Below, one piece after another: positions 36,268-45,253 of a DNA stretch of 64,000 nt. Made by a program: the position numbers and the translations under genes. This DNA comes from Lentzea guizhouensis (lineage in GTDB: Bacteria > Actinomycetota > Actinomycetes > Mycobacteriales > Pseudonocardiaceae). The notes under the pieces are model-generated. The model saw nothing but the letters and a program-made list of their open reading frames with translations. It was not told where the DNA came from and made no database searches. Position 1 is the stretch's first letter. The number at the start of each line of letters is the position of its first letter. The stretch covers positions 3,720,001-3,784,000 of the forward strand of contig NZ_CP016793.1 of assembly GCF_001701025.1 (NCBI RefSeq), read 5' to 3'.

Positions 36268-36858
36268 TCAGCGCCGGTGGATCAAACTGGCCATCGCCGC
36301 CTCGGCCACCCGCTGGGCTCCGAGGCACAAATGATCTTGTTGTACCGCACCGGAATTGCCTCCGTCGCGGAACATGACGTCGAGGAACTGGCCTTCCGCG
36401 ACGTCGACCTCGACGGTGCAGACGTCGTCCATCTCGGGTGTGCGGACGGTAACCGCCGTGTAGCCCTCGATCGTGCCGAGCGTGTAGTCCACCTGGGCGT
36501 TCTCCGAGAGCCACACGTCGGCCCCGGAGACGAGGACGAGCGCGAGCCGGGCGACGTTGCCGCTCGTCGTGCTGCGGATCGTGCACGCCTTCGCGCCGCC
36601 GAAGCTGGTCTCGACGTACGGGCTCGGCGGGTTGTCAAGGCTCAGCGACAGGCGCTGGTCAGGCGTCAGGACGGCGCACGGGTCGACGTCGTTCAGCGGG
36701 ATCGCCAGTGGCCGGGGTGCGAAGGACGGCCTGGTCACCGTGGTCGTGGGCGCCGGTGCGGGCGTGCCGCTGTCGCCCGAGCTCCGGTCCGGCGGGGTGG
36801 TGCACCCGGCCGCGACCACCGCGACGACCGCGCCGGCGAGGAGCGCTCGGTTCCGCAT
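36268..36858 (-). CDS. DUF3558 family lipoprotein
   Basis: 196 residues. Lipobox VVAAGCTTPP after a short signal peptide, then a Thr/Pro linker and the DUF3558 domain: IPLNDVDPCAVLTPDQRLSL, a conserved AKACTIRSTT Cys, VWLSENAQVDYTL and a final Cys in HLCLGAQRVAEAAM. Such lipoproteins are common in Actinomycetales and in this family often precede PE/PPE/EspG genes, as here (98 bp upstream of the PE-like gene on the same strand), so a role with type VII secretion is plausible but unproven. Confidence 0.88.
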   Translation of the reverse strand: MRNRALLAGAVVAVVAAGCTTPPDRSSGDSGTPAPAPTTTVTRPSFAPRPLAIPLNDVDPCAVLTPDQRLSLSLDNPPSPYVETSFGGAKACTIRSTTSGNVARLALVLVSGADVWLSENAQVDYTLGTIEGYTAVTVRTPEMDDVCTVEVDVAEGQFLDVMFRDGGNSGAVQQDHLCLGAQRVAEAAMASLIHRR

Positions 36859-36864
36859 GGCCGG

Positions 36865-37431
36865 TCACCGTAGCTGCTCTGGGGCGGGGTCCGTGGCCAG
36901 CCGGGACCAGAGCATCATGTCTTCGCGCTGATCATCGACGATCGTCTCGCCGCGAAGACGACCCTCAAGGGTGAATCCGCACTTCTCCGCGATCCGCTGC
37001 GACGCCTTGTTCGACGTGGCGTGCCGGTAGGCGACCCGGTGCACGCCCAGCCCGCCGAACGCGAACGCGAGCGTCGAGCTCAACGCGGTCGTCAGCACGC
37101 CCCTGCCCCGGTGCGCCGGCTGCGTCCAGCAGGTGACCTCGCAGACCCCCATCTGCAGGTCGAGGTCCCTGAGCACCACCCCGGCCAGCACCTCGGCCGT
37201 GGTCGCGTCGCACACCGCCCACGAGACGCGCTGCTCGTAGGTCCAGCCGGCGGTCAGGTAGTCGACGAAGATCTCGGCGGCCGCCTCGTTGTGCAGGCCC
37301 ATCCGCGGCAGGAACCGGCGGGTGTCCTCGTCGGCGAAGGCCTCGACGATCGCGGGGACGTCGTTGATCCGGTCGTCGCGGCGGAACGCCCTCAGGTAGT
37401 ACTCACCCGCGTTGATCTCCACTGGCTCCAC
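36865..37431 (-). CDS. GNAT family N-acetyltransferase
   Basis: 188 residues of the RimJ/RimL-like GNAT branch. Acetyl-CoA-binding region CWTQPAHRGRGVLTTALSST includes the Q/RxxGxG/A-type loop, and the C-terminal strand-helix motif ATSNKASQRIAEKCGFTLEG is characteristic. Acceptor is unknown (protein N-terminus, antibiotic or other amine). It is on the same strand as the HAD gene, 10 bp downstream of it, and 6 bp upstream of the DUF3558 gene, so it may belong to a longer transcript. Confidence 0.9.
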   Translation of the reverse strand: MEPVEINAGEYYLRAFRRDDRINDVPAIVEAFADEDTRRFLPRMGLHNEAAAEIFVDYLTAGWTYEQRVSWAVCDATTAEVLAGVVLRDLDLQMGVCEVTCWTQPAHRGRGVLTTALSSTLAFAFGGLGVHRVAYRHATSNKASQRIAEKCGFTLEGRLRGETIVDDQREDMMLWSRLATDPAPEQLR

Positions 37432-37441
37432 GCGGGTGAGG

Positions 37442-38239
37442 CTAGTGGGCGCCGGTGAACCCGTCGTGCCGTTCCGCGAGCTCGTCGAGCTCCGGCCGGT
37501 GCGCCGAGGCCGGCGTGCCGTCGGGCGCGGTGGTCAGCTCGACCACCCAGTCCACGTCCTCGGCGTCGTCCTCGCCGGCGAGCATGTCCCGGTGCACCCG
37601 CGCGGGCGCCCAGCCCTCTTCGAGCAGCTCCTGGGCGAGCTCCTCGGCCTCGTCGCGGTCGGGGAGGATCACCAGCACGGTCGGCGGGATGAGGCCCCGC
37701 GTCGCCAGCGCGACCCGCAGCGCCCGCGTGTCCGGCACGTGCACGCCGTCCAACCCGGCCTCGGTCGCCGCCAGCGCGTTCTCGGCCGTGTCGTCGCAGA
37801 ACACTCCCGTCGGGTACCCGAGCTCGTCGAGCACCCGCCGGTAGACGGCGTGGTCGGGCTTCGCGACCCCCAGCCGCGCCGAGTTGAAGACCGCGTCGAA
37901 CTCCCCGTCGAGCCCGAGCTGCGCCAGGTCCGCCTCGAGCCGCGTGGTCGCGTTCGACAGCAACGCCACGAAGCACTGCTTCCGCGCGGCCCTGACCAGC
38001 TCCAACGCCTCCGGCACGACCTCACCCACGACCGACCAGCGGGCGACCTCGCCCGGCGGGACCCGCGCGGCGATCTCATCCCGCCACTGGGCGTCGGTGA
38101 TCTCACCCCGGACGGCCCTGCCGAGCAGTTCCGGCTCGAACGCGACGGCCGCGATCTCCGGCGGCGTCGGCGGGAAGACCCGCACCACTCCGTCGAGATC
38201 GAGCAACAGCAACGGTTTCAGCGCCGGCGTCCGTTCCAC
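37442..38239 (-). CDS. HAD superfamily hydrolase with C-terminal extension
   Basis: 265 residues if begun at GTG 38239; a CTG at 38221 next to the DUF1707 stop is an alternative. HAD motif I is LLLLDLDGVVRVF, motif II FVALLSNATTRLE, motif III around GVAKPDHAVYRRVLDEL and motif IV VFCDDTAENALAATEAG, i.e. all catalytic parts of a subfamily IA-type phosphatase. After residue about 190 comes an extra domain (PPTVLVILPDRDEAEELAQEL...EDVDWVVELTT) resembling a ribonuclease E inhibitor RraB-like or regulatory fold. This fusion is unusual; substrate unknown. Confidence 0.82.
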   Translation of the reverse strand: MERTPALKPLLLLDLDGVVRVFPPTPPEIAAVAFEPELLGRAVRGEITDAQWRDEIAARVPPGEVARWSVVGEVVPEALELVRAARKQCFVALLSNATTRLEADLAQLGLDGEFDAVFNSARLGVAKPDHAVYRRVLDELGYPTGVFCDDTAENALAATEAGLDGVHVPDTRALRVALATRGLIPPTVLVILPDRDEAEELAQELLEEGWAPARVHRDMLAGEDDAEDVDWVVELTTAPDGTPASAHRPELDELAERHDGFTGAH

Positions 38240-38604
38240 TGGCCCCACAGGAGCGCCACGGCGGGGATGAGCAGCAAGATCAGCGGGTTCTTCACGAGCA
38301 CGAAGAACGCGATCAGCACCGCGACCCCGACCACCGGCACGACCGCGCCCTCCCACCTGCGCGCGGGCAGGCGGGTCGGCTGGTCGAACATCGGCGTGGG
38401 CACCACGAACTGCGGCCGCGGGTCCGGCAGGTCGTAGAACAGCGCGAGCAGCTCACCGCGGGTCTTCGCAGTGGTGATCTTCGCGGACCGCTCGCCGTAC
38501 TCGTTCACGTCGATGCGGCCGGCGCTCATGTGCTCACCGAGCACCTGCAACGCCTGGCTGCGCTCGGCATCACCGATGCGGATGTCCCGTGACGGGTCGC
38601 TCAC
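38218..38604 (-). CDS. DUF1707 membrane protein
   Basis: 128 residues. An N-terminal DUF1707 domain (DIRIGDAERSQALQVLGEHM, GRIDVNEYGERSAKITTAKT) is followed by a Pro-rich stretch and two adjacent membrane helices (AVVPVVGVAVLIAFFVLV and PLILLLIPAVALLW) with a basic end WNGRRR. The family is widespread in actinobacteria but its biochemical role is unknown. Its 3' end overlaps the start of the HAD gene by 22 bp. The other DUF1707 gene in the window (2.2 kb) has a LiaF-like domain instead of helices. Confidence 0.88.
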   Translation of the reverse strand: MSDPSRDIRIGDAERSQALQVLGEHMSAGRIDVNEYGERSAKITTAKTRGELLALFYDLPDPRPQFVVPTPMFDQPTRLPARRWEGAVVPVVGVAVLIAFFVLVKNPLILLLIPAVALLWGQWNGRRR

Positions 38605-38709
38605 CCCTCAATCGTAGGTGAGCGCGCGCGGCGTCCGGTCCGAACGCCCGCAGATCACAGTGCCCGCGAGCCCGCTCACCGCCGAGCGAGCCCGCGTCCC
38701 CGCCCGGAT

Positions 38710-40482
38710 TCAGTCCTTCAGCTCGCAGATCACGGTCCCCTGCGTGATCGGGTCACCGGGCGCCGCCGCCAGCCCCGTCACCGTTCCCGCCTTGTGCGCC
38801 GTCACCGGGTTCTCCATCTTCATGGCCTCCAGCACCACGATCAGGTCCCCGGCCTCGACGGTCTGCCCGTCCTCCACCGCCACCTTCACGATCGTGCCCT
38901 GCATCGGCGCCGCCACCGCGTCACCCGACGCCGCAGCCGACTTCCCGCCCGCGCGCTTCGAGGACTTCGCGGGCTTCTTCGAAGCCGAAGCCGCCGGCCG
39001 CGCCCCCACCGCCAGATCACCCGGCAGCGACACCTCCAGCCGCCGCCCGCCGACCTCGACCACCACGGTCTGCCGCGGCGTCTCCTCCGAGCCGGCGTCC
39101 GCCGCGCCCGTGAACGGCTCGATCCGGTTGTCGAACTCCGTCTCGATCCACCGCGTGTGCACGGTGAACCCCTCCGGCTTCTCGGCGGTGAAGGCCGCGT
39201 CGCGCACGATCACGCGGTGGAACGGCAGCACGGTCGCCATGCCGTCCACGACCATCTCGTCGAGCGCGCGCCGGGCCCGTGCCAGGGCCTCCTCGCGGTT
39301 CTCGCCGGTGACGACCAGCTTGGCCAGCAACGAGTCGAACTGCCCGCCGATCACCGAGCCGCTCTCGACGCCGGCGTCCACCCGGACACCGGGGCCGGAC
39401 GGCGCGACGAACGTGGTCACCGTGCCCGGCGCGGGCAGGAAGCCGCGGCCCGCGTCCTCGCCGTTGATCCGGAACTCGATCGAGTGCGCCCGCGGCGCCG
39501 GGTCCTCGGTGAACCGCAGCTTCTCGCCCGCGGCGATGCGGAACTGCTCGCGCACCAGGTCGAGGCCCGTGGTCTCCTCCGACACCGGGTGTTCGACCTG
39601 CAGGCGGGTGTTGACCTCCAGGAACGAGATCGACCCGTCGAGGCCCACGAGGTACTCGACCGTGCCGGCGCCGTGGTAGCCCGCCTCCAGGCAGATCGCC
39701 TTCGCCGACGAGTGGATCGTCGCGCGCTGCTCGTCGGTCAGGAACGGCGCGGGCGCCTCCTCGACGAGCTTCTGGTGGCGGCGCTGCAGGGAGCAGTCGC
39801 GGGTGCCGACGACGATCACGTTGCCGTGGGTGTCGGCGAGGACCTGAGCCTCCACGTGGCGCGGCTTGTCCAGGTAGCGCTCGACGAAGCACTCGCCGCG
39901 GCCGAACGCCGTCACGGCCTCGCGCACCGCGGAGTCGAACAGTTCGGGAATCTCCTCCACAGTCCGCGCGACCTTCAGGCCACGGCCGCCACCACCGAAC
40001 GCGGCCTTGATCGCGACCGGCAGCCCGTGCTCGGAGGCGAACGCGATGATCTCGTCGGGGCCGGACACCGGGTCCTTGGTGCCGGGCACCAGCGGCGCGC
40101 CGGCGCGCATCGCGATGTGCCGCGCGGTCACCTTGTCGCCGAGGTCGCGGATCGCCTGCGGGGTCGGGCCGACCCAGACCAGTCCCGCGTCGAGCACGGC
40201 CTGGGCGAACTCGGCGTTCTCGGACAGGAAGCCGTAGCCGGGGTGCACGGAGTCGGCACCGGACTGCGCGGCGGCGTTCAGCACCTTCTCGATCGACAGG
40301 TAGCTCTCGCCAGGGGTGTTGCCGCCCAGTGCGAACGCCTCGTCGGCGAGCCGCACGAACGGCGCGTCGCGGTCGGGATCGGCGTAGACGGCGACGCTCG
40401 TCAGTCCGGCGTCCTTGCAGGCGCGGATGACCCGGACGGCGATCTCACCGCGGTTGGCGATGAGGACCTTGCGCAGCGACAC
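38710..40482 (-). CDS. accA3: acyl-CoA carboxylase alpha subunit (biotin carboxylase + biotin carrier)
   Basis: 590 residues. Residues 1-450 are an ATP-grasp biotin carboxylase: [20 protein letters not shown], the Gly-rich ATP loop [33 protein letters not shown] and [20 protein letters not shown]. After a basic Ala/Lys linker ([20 protein letters not shown]) comes the biotinyl domain with [15 protein letters not shown], whose Lys is biotinylated by BirA (gene at 48.2 kb). The carboxyltransferase partner is encoded at 46.4 kb with an epsilon subunit. Likely shared by acetyl- and propionyl-CoA carboxylase complexes, as AccA3 is in mycobacteria. Confidence 0.96.
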   Translation of the reverse strand: MSLRKVLIANRGEIAVRVIRACKDAGLTSVAVYADPDRDAPFVRLADEAFALGGNTPGESYLSIEKVLNAAAQSGADSVHPGYGFLSENAEFAQAVLDAGLVWVGPTPQAIRDLGDKVTARHIAMRAGAPLVPGTKDPVSGPDEIIAFASEHGLPVAIKAAFGGGGRGLKVARTVEEIPELFDSAVREAVTAFGRGECFVERYLDKPRHVEAQVLADTHGNVIVVGTRDCSLQRRHQKLVEEAPAPFLTDEQRATIHSSAKAICLEAGYHGAGTVEYLVGLDGSISFLEVNTRLQVEHPVSEETTGLDLVREQFRIAAGEKLRFTEDPAPRAHSIEFRINGEDAGRGFLPAPGTVTTFVAPSGPGVRVDAGVESGSVIGGQFDSLLAKLVVTGENREEALARARRALDEMVVDGMATVLPFHRVIVRDAAFTAEKPEGFTVHTRWIETEFDNRIEPFTGAADAGSEETPRQTVVVEVGGRRLEVSLPGDLAVGARPAASASKKPAKSSKRAGGKSAAASGDAVAAPMQGTIVKVAVEDGQTVEAGDLIVVLEAMKMENPVTAHKAGTVTGLAAAPGDPITQGTVICELKD

Positions 40483-40616
40483 GGCGTCGTACCTCCTGCT
40501 GGGACCGGCAATTACGGCTCTGGCTGGTGCCGCAGTCTACGGAAATCGGTGAACTCGGAGAGGGAGAGACGGCTCACTTCACAACCATCCTCGGCCCATC
40601 GGCCACAATCTGCTCT

Positions 40617-41273
40617 GTGGGTGCAGCCAGGTCCTCGCAGGTGGTCGCCGCCGCCGCTGCCGTCGTGGTCGTAGCGGGGCTGGTGTTCGCCTATTTCCAG
40701 CGCCCGGACCACACCGATTCAGGTCAATCCGGCGACGGCGGAGGAATGCGCTGCGGGACCACCGTCTGCCAATCCATCGTCGGCAGATCGGTCGGCGGCG
40801 ACATGGTGGAACTGCTCGGCGGCACCGGCGGCGGGCGGATCAGGGTGACCGGCCAGACCGGCACGTTCATCTTCGAGATGACCACCGCGGAGGCGGGCGC
40901 GACGATCAACGGCGACTCGCTGCTGTGCCGGGACGCGGCGGTCGGCGTGTGCCTGGTGCGCGGCCCGCACAACAACAAGGTGCTCGGCGAGGTGCTGGTC
41001 CGCAAGAACGGCACCTGGTCGCGCATCCAGACGACCTACCTGGCCAGCGCCGCCTACCTGGGGCTGCACGACGTGGACGAGGATGGCGTCGCCGACATCG
41101 TCGCCGCGCAGCTCGCGTGCGGAGGGCAGTGCAGGAACGCGTTCGTGCAGGTCTTCAGCGCGCTGGGCCCGGACATCGGCTGCACGCAACCGGCGCCGGC
41201 GCGGGAGCAGCTGCCAGGCTGGCCCACACCGGCGCCGAAGTTGTCTCAGCTCCGTCCCTGCGCGAACACTTAG
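40617..41273 (+). CDS. membrane-anchored hypothetical protein, 218 aa
   Basis: Starts at GTG 40617 (VGAARSSQVVAAAAAVVVVA), a signal anchor followed by an exported domain. The domain has eight cysteines (MRCGTTVCQ, LLCRDAAVGVCLV, AAQLACGGQCRNAF, IGCTQP, LRPCANT) and a calcium-loop-like DVDEDGVADIVAAQ, which resembles one repeat of an FG-GAP/EF-hand-like element. A CACAAT -10-like box lies 9 bp before the GTG, so the mRNA may be leaderless. Last 4 bp overlap the convergent transporter gene. Function unknown. Confidence 0.75.
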   Translation: MGAARSSQVVAAAAAVVVVAGLVFAYFQRPDHTDSGQSGDGGGMRCGTTVCQSIVGRSVGGDMVELLGGTGGGRIRVTGQTGTFIFEMTTAEAGATINGDSLLCRDAAVGVCLVRGPHNNKVLGEVLVRKNGTWSRIQTTYLASAAYLGLHDVDEDGVADIVAAQLACGGQCRNAFVQVFSALGPDIGCTQPAPAREQLPGWPTPAPKLSQLRPCANT

Positions 41274-42553
41274 GCGTTCACGAGCTCCTTCTCGGCGGGA
41301 GCGCCGTCGTCGATCAGGTTCTCGCTGCGCGCCACCAGCACGGGCACGGTGATCTGCCCGGCCACGTTGGTCGCGGTGCGGATCATGTCCAGGATCGGGT
41401 CGATCGCGTAGACCACGGCCACACCGGTCGCGATCACCTGCGGCGGCAGGCCGATCACGCCCAGCGTCAGCGTGAGCATGGTGTACCAGCCGGTCGTGCC
41501 CGCCGTGGCGAACGCGCCGAACACGGCCACCGCGACGATGCCGACGTACTGCCACACCGAGAGCTGGATGCCGAAGAGGTTCGCGATGAAGATCGTCGCG
41601 ACGGCCGGGTAGACCGCGGCGCAGCCGTCCATCTTGGTCGTCGTGCCCAGCGGCACGGCGAAGTTCGCGTACTCCTGCGAGACGCCGAGGTCGGTGGCCG
41701 CCTTGCGGGACAACGGGAGCGTGGCGCCGGAGGACCGCGACACGAACGCGAACTGGATCGCCGTCCACGACCTGCGGAAGAACTCGACCGGCGAGACCTT
41801 GCCGACGAACTTCAGCAGCACCGGGTAGACGACGAAGAGCACGAGCGCGGTGCCGAGGTAGACCGCGGCGATCAACGAGAACAGCGGACGCACGAACGAG
41901 TTGCCGTAGGTCGCGACGGCGTTGCCGATGAGGCCGAAGATGCCGATCGGCGCCAGCAGGATGATCCAGCCGACGACCTTCTGCACGATGTCGAAGAACG
42001 AGTGCACCAGGTTCGTGAACGGCGCCGCCTTCTCGCCCAGCGCGTAGGCCGCGAAGCCGACGAGCACCGCGATGAACACGACCTGCAGCACGTCGCCCTC
42101 GGTGAAGGCGCTGAAGATGTTCGACGGGATCACGTTGTCGAGCAGCGCGCTCCACGAGCCGGACGCGCGCTTGGCGAGCTTGTCGACGGCGCCGGCGGCG
42201 GGTTCGATCTGCACGCCGGTGCCGGGCTTGAGGACCGCGCCGACCGCGAGGCCGATCAGCACGGCGATGAGCGACGTGATGCCGAACCACAGGAACGTCT
42301 TGCCGCCGAGGCGCGCGGCGGTGCGGCCGCCGCCGAGACGCCGCAGCGACGCGATGCCGACGACGATCGCGGTGAACACCAGCGGGATGACGGTGAGCTG
42401 CAGCAGCTTGGTGAAGTTGCTGCCGATCCAGGCGAGCACGGGCGCGAGCCACGTGCCCTTGCCGAGCCAGCCGGCGAGGGCGCCGAGCACCAGCGCGGCG
42501 AGGACGGTGAGGCCGAAGACCTTGGGCTTGCGGTATGTCTGGACGAGCGACAT
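41270..42553 (-). CDS. dicarboxylate/amino acid:cation symporter (DAACS family)
   Basis: 427-residue inner-membrane transporter. Family features: the N-terminal helix VFGLTVLAALVLGALAGWLG, FTKLLQLTVIPLVFTAIVVG, the Ser-rich hairpin-1 region FVSRSSGATLPLSRKAATDL, NFAVPLGTTTKMDGCAAVYP with the NMDG-like cation site as KMDG, and the hairpin-2 region. It resembles GltP/DctA exchange carriers for C4-dicarboxylates or glutamate with H+ or Na+. Stands alone; transcription comes from the 640-bp region holding the transposon remnant. Confidence 0.93.
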   Translation of the reverse strand: MSLVQTYRKPKVFGLTVLAALVLGALAGWLGKGTWLAPVLAWIGSNFTKLLQLTVIPLVFTAIVVGIASLRRLGGGRTAARLGGKTFLWFGITSLIAVLIGLAVGAVLKPGTGVQIEPAAGAVDKLAKRASGSWSALLDNVIPSNIFSAFTEGDVLQVVFIAVLVGFAAYALGEKAAPFTNLVHSFFDIVQKVVGWIILLAPIGIFGLIGNAVATYGNSFVRPLFSLIAAVYLGTALVLFVVYPVLLKFVGKVSPVEFFRRSWTAIQFAFVSRSSGATLPLSRKAATDLGVSQEYANFAVPLGTTTKMDGCAAVYPAVATIFIANLFGIQLSVWQYVGIVAVAVFGAFATAGTTGWYTMLTLTLGVIGLPPQVIATGVAVVYAIDPILDMIRTATNVAGQITVPVLVARSENLIDDGAPAEKELVNA

Positions 42554-42779
42554 CGGAACATCTCCTGGGCAGGGATGAGCGGAACAGGGCTGGGGGCTAG
42601 TGGCCCGTACAGCCCGTGCTCGTCCTGCGTCCGAGGTCGATGGTTCGACGACGCGTCAAAAACTCGTTCACCGCGTACCCCCAACGCGTGCTCCGGGGGC
42701 AGTCTTCCCCGATCGGGTGAACTGTGACCAGGGCTACCAGTATGTGGACTGCTCGCCAGTAGTGGCGGGTCAGACCCGC

Positions 42780-43220
42780 ATGATCTTTTGCAGTTGGGTC
42801 AGGTGCCGTGGCTGGGCGAGGTGTCGGCGGTGGTGTTGCAGCAGGCGCTGGCGGATCTGAACACCGCGTACCGCAACTTCTTCGCCTCGGTCATGGGCAA
42901 GCGCAAGGGCAACCGGCAGGCCATCCGGTTCACCCGCAACGCCCGGTTCGCGGTGCTGGGCAACGGGCGGTTGCGGTTGCCGAAGATCGGTGACCTTGCG
43001 TGCGCTGGTCGCGTGAGCTGCCCGCGGAACCGTCCTCGGTGACGATCGTCAAGGACGCGGCCGGCCGGTACTTCGCCTCGTTCGTCGTCACGACGAAGGA
43101 GGACGAGGCACTGCCGACCGCCGAGTCCGAGGTCGGCATCGACCTGGGTCTGACGCATTTCGCGGTGCTCCGCACAGCGTGGGGGGAATCTCCGCCCTTT
43201 AAGACGGAGAGGATGTCAAC
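42780..43220 (+). mobile_element. remnant of an IS200/IS605-like (IS1341-type) element
   Basis: Contains a broken tnpB and a typical right end. The right end (about 43180-43220) has GTGGGGGGAATCTCCG, an imperfect hairpin TCTCCG...CGGAGA (43189-43210) and the trailing AGGATGTCAACA, as in actinobacterial elements of this type; this region normally also encodes the omega-RNA scaffold. The left end is not recognisable. Between 43175 and 43180 most of tnpB (RuvC core and zinc finger) is missing, so the copy is immobile. No tnpA is present. The DNA from 42554 to 42780 holds nothing I can identify. Confidence 0.8.
42785..43177 (+). pseudogene. tnpB: tnpB fragment (frameshifted, internally deleted)
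   Basis: Two frames carry consecutive TnpB sequence. The first (from about 42788) reads QVPWLGEVSAVVLQQALADL, then NTAYRNFFASVMGKRKGNRQ and RLRLPKIGD; the frame breaks at about 42995-43000 and resumes as RWSRELPAEPSSVTIVKDAA and GRYFASFVV, ending with EVGIDLGLTHFAVL at the first RuvC motif (its Asp is present). The sequence then jumps to the element's right end. The N-terminal start, the rest of RuvC and the zinc ribbon are absent, so no nuclease can be made. Confidence 0.85.
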
Positions 43221-43816
43221 AGAGTGTGGACACCGGGAACGCCCACCCGGCCCAGCAGCCGCCGGGTGAGCGGCAGGCTGATGCCGATCACCGACGTGTG
43301 GTCGCCGTCGATGCCGTCGACGAACCAGCCGCCCAGCCCGTCGATCGTGAAGCCGCCGGCGACGTGCAACGGCTCACCCGTCGCGAGGTACGCCTCCAGC
43401 TCTTCCTCGCTGGGCGTGCCGAACCGCAACGTCGTCGACTCGGCCGCCGACGCCCTGCCGACCACCTCGCCACCGGACACGCGCAGCACGGTGTGGCCGG
43501 TGATCAGCACGCCGCTCTTGCCGGCCATCCGCTGCCACCGCTCCCGCGCGACCTCCACCGTGCCCGGCTTGCCGAGCAGTTCGCCGTCGAACAGCAGCAT
43601 CGAGTCGCACCCGATGACCACGCACTCGTCGTCGTGCTCGACCGCCTCGGCCTTGGCCGCGGACAGCGCGATCACCGTCTCCTCCGGCGTGGGGTCGGTG
43701 AGCGACGCGACCAGCGCGTCCTCGTCGACACCGGAGACGCGGACCACGGGCGTGACGCCCGCGGCTTCCAGCACGCTAAGACGGGCGGGGGACTGTGAGG
43801 CCAGGATCAGGTGCAC
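43199..43816 (-). CDS. maf: Maf family nucleoside triphosphate pyrophosphatase
   Basis: 205 residues. House-cleaning enzyme hydrolysing non-canonical or excess nucleoside triphosphates. Motifs: MHLILASQSPARLSVLEAAG with the phosphate-binding SxSPxR, EETVIALSAAKAEAV, VVIGCDSMLLFDGELLGKP and GGFTIDGLGGWFVDGIDGDH. The last 12 residues (VHTLLTSSPS) and the stop codon come from the right end of the adjacent transposon remnant, so the original C-terminus has been replaced. The 5' end overlaps the MFS gene by 41 bp. From memory, maf follows accE5 in mycobacteria. Confidence 0.93.
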   Translation of the reverse strand: MHLILASQSPARLSVLEAAGVTPVVRVSGVDEDALVASLTDPTPEETVIALSAAKAEAVEHDDECVVIGCDSMLLFDGELLGKPGTVEVARERWQRMAGKSGVLITGHTVLRVSGGEVVGRASAAESTTLRFGTPSEEELEAYLATGEPLHVAGGFTIDGLGGWFVDGIDGDHTSVIGISLPLTRRLLGRVGVPGVHTLLTSSPS

Positions 43817-45146
43817 GTTCGGAGTCTGTCACGGGCGTGCGGAAGGCAGCGGCCGCGACCAGCCCGACCAGCAGCACCGCGATCAACACCCAGAACGTGA
43901 CCCGCACCGCCGCGGTGAAGTCGCCGGTCGCCGCCAGCGTGACCTGCAGCACCGCACCCGTCGCCGCGCTGCCCAGCACGTTCCCGAACTGCCGCGAGGT
44001 GTTGTAGATGCCCGCACCCGCGCCCAGCAGCGACCGGTCGAGCGTCCTGGTGGAGATGTTCGTCAGCGGCGAGTACACCAGCCCCATGCCGGTGCCGATG
44101 GCGACGAGCGCCGGCAGCAGCACCCACTGGTCGCCGTCGTGCAGGAGGAACGTCATCGCGCCGATGCCCGCCACCAGCAACAAAAACCCGCTGATCGGCA
44201 GCACCTTGGCGTTGGCCCGGTTCGACCGCTTGCCCGCGTAGATCGCCGTCAGCCCGGACATCGCCGACGCCGGCGCCGTGACCAGCCCCGCCATCAGCGG
44301 CGACAGCTTCGGCACGGTCTGCAGGAACAGCACCAGCGCCACGAAGAACGCGGTCACCGTGAACCCGATGGCGATGTTCGCGACATTGCCGAGCGAGAAG
44401 TTGCGGTTGCGGAAGATCCGCAACGGCAGCAACGGCTCCGGGTTGCGCTTGGCGTTCTGCCAGAGCACGAACGCGACCAGGAACGCCACACCCGTCCCGA
44501 TGACCTCGGCGATCGTGATGGGCCCCGCGACCCGCCCCCAGCCGTAGTGCTCGCCGTTCTGGATCCCGAACACCAGCAGGCCGAGCCCCAGGCAGCACAG
44601 CACCACACCCAGCACGTCGAACCGGTGCGCCCGGCCCGGCTGCAGGTCAGGCACCCACAGCGCCAGCAGGACCAGCGCCAGCACCCCGATCGGGATGTTG
44701 ACGAAGAAGATCCACTGCCACCCGAGGTGCGTCACCAGCACCCCGCCCAGCAACGGCCCCGACACCGTGGCCAGCCCCGCCACCGACCCCCACATCCCGA
44801 GCGCCGCACCCCGCCGGTCCGCCGGGAAGAGGTGCGTGATGAACGCCATCGTCTGCGGCGTCATGGCCGCGGCACCCAGGCCTTGGAACGCCCGTGCGGC
44901 GATGAGCGCCGTGGAACTGCCCGCGAGCCCACACGCCAACGACGCTGCTGTGAAGAGGACCAGCCCGATCAGATAAAGCCGCTTTGGCCCGTATCTGTCA
45001 CCGAGCCGCCCGGTCATGAGAAGGGGGACCGCGAACGCGAGCAGATAGGCGCTGTTGACCCAGATGATGTCGTTGAGGGACGCGCTGAGCCCCACCTGCA
45101 TCGAGGGCATGGCAACGTTGACGATCGTGGTGTCGAGCAGAGTCAT
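43776..45146 (-). CDS. MFS transporter, DHA2 (14-TM) family, probable 5' frameshift
   Basis: 456 residues from ATG 45146. Drug:H+ antiporter signature: TLLDTTIVNVAMPSMQ, LAFAVPLLMTGRLGDRYGPK, RAFQGLGAAAMTPQTMAFIT and GPLLGGVLVTHLGWQWIFFV. The start cuts the first helix: in the same frame just upstream lies RANWRAVYALCVGFF, clearly part of the protein, yet no start codon is available before an in-frame stop. A GTG at 45228 with a GGAGGAG site would give VTAHQ and then meets TAG; loss of one base at about 45211-45216 joins it to SPTQSADRANWRAVYAL. The gene thus looks frameshifted by one base, or misread there. Confidence 0.85.
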   Translation of the reverse strand: MTLLDTTIVNVAMPSMQVGLSASLNDIIWVNSAYLLAFAVPLLMTGRLGDRYGPKRLYLIGLVLFTAASLACGLAGSSTALIAARAFQGLGAAAMTPQTMAFITHLFPADRRGAALGMWGSVAGLATVSGPLLGGVLVTHLGWQWIFFVNIPIGVLALVLLALWVPDLQPGRAHRFDVLGVVLCCLGLGLLVFGIQNGEHYGWGRVAGPITIAEVIGTGVAFLVAFVLWQNAKRNPEPLLPLRIFRNRNFSLGNVANIAIGFTVTAFFVALVLFLQTVPKLSPLMAGLVTAPASAMSGLTAIYAGKRSNRANAKVLPISGFLLLVAGIGAMTFLLHDGDQWVLLPALVAIGTGMGLVYSPLTNISTRTLDRSLLGAGAGIYNTSRQFGNVLGSAATGAVLQVTLAATGDFTAAVRVTFWVLIAVLLVGLVAAAAFRTPVTDSERAPDPGLTVPRPS

Positions 45147-45253
45147 GAAGAAGCCGACACAAAGGGCGTAGACGGCGCGCCAGTTGGCCCGATCCGCGGA
45201 TTGCGTAGGACTACTGATGCGCGGTCACCTCCTCCGTCGGCACTCTCAGTGGA

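Noticed and set aside
42600..42780. Possible tRNA-like sequence near the transposon remnant
   Set aside because: A GGTTCGAC string resembles a T arm, but no acceptor stem or anticodon arm can be folded around it.
42720..43220. A working OMEGA-type RNA-guided system at the TnpB element
   Set aside because: Only the N-terminal third of TnpB is present, with a frameshift, and most of the RuvC and zinc domains are deleted; only the right-end RNA region might still be transcribed.
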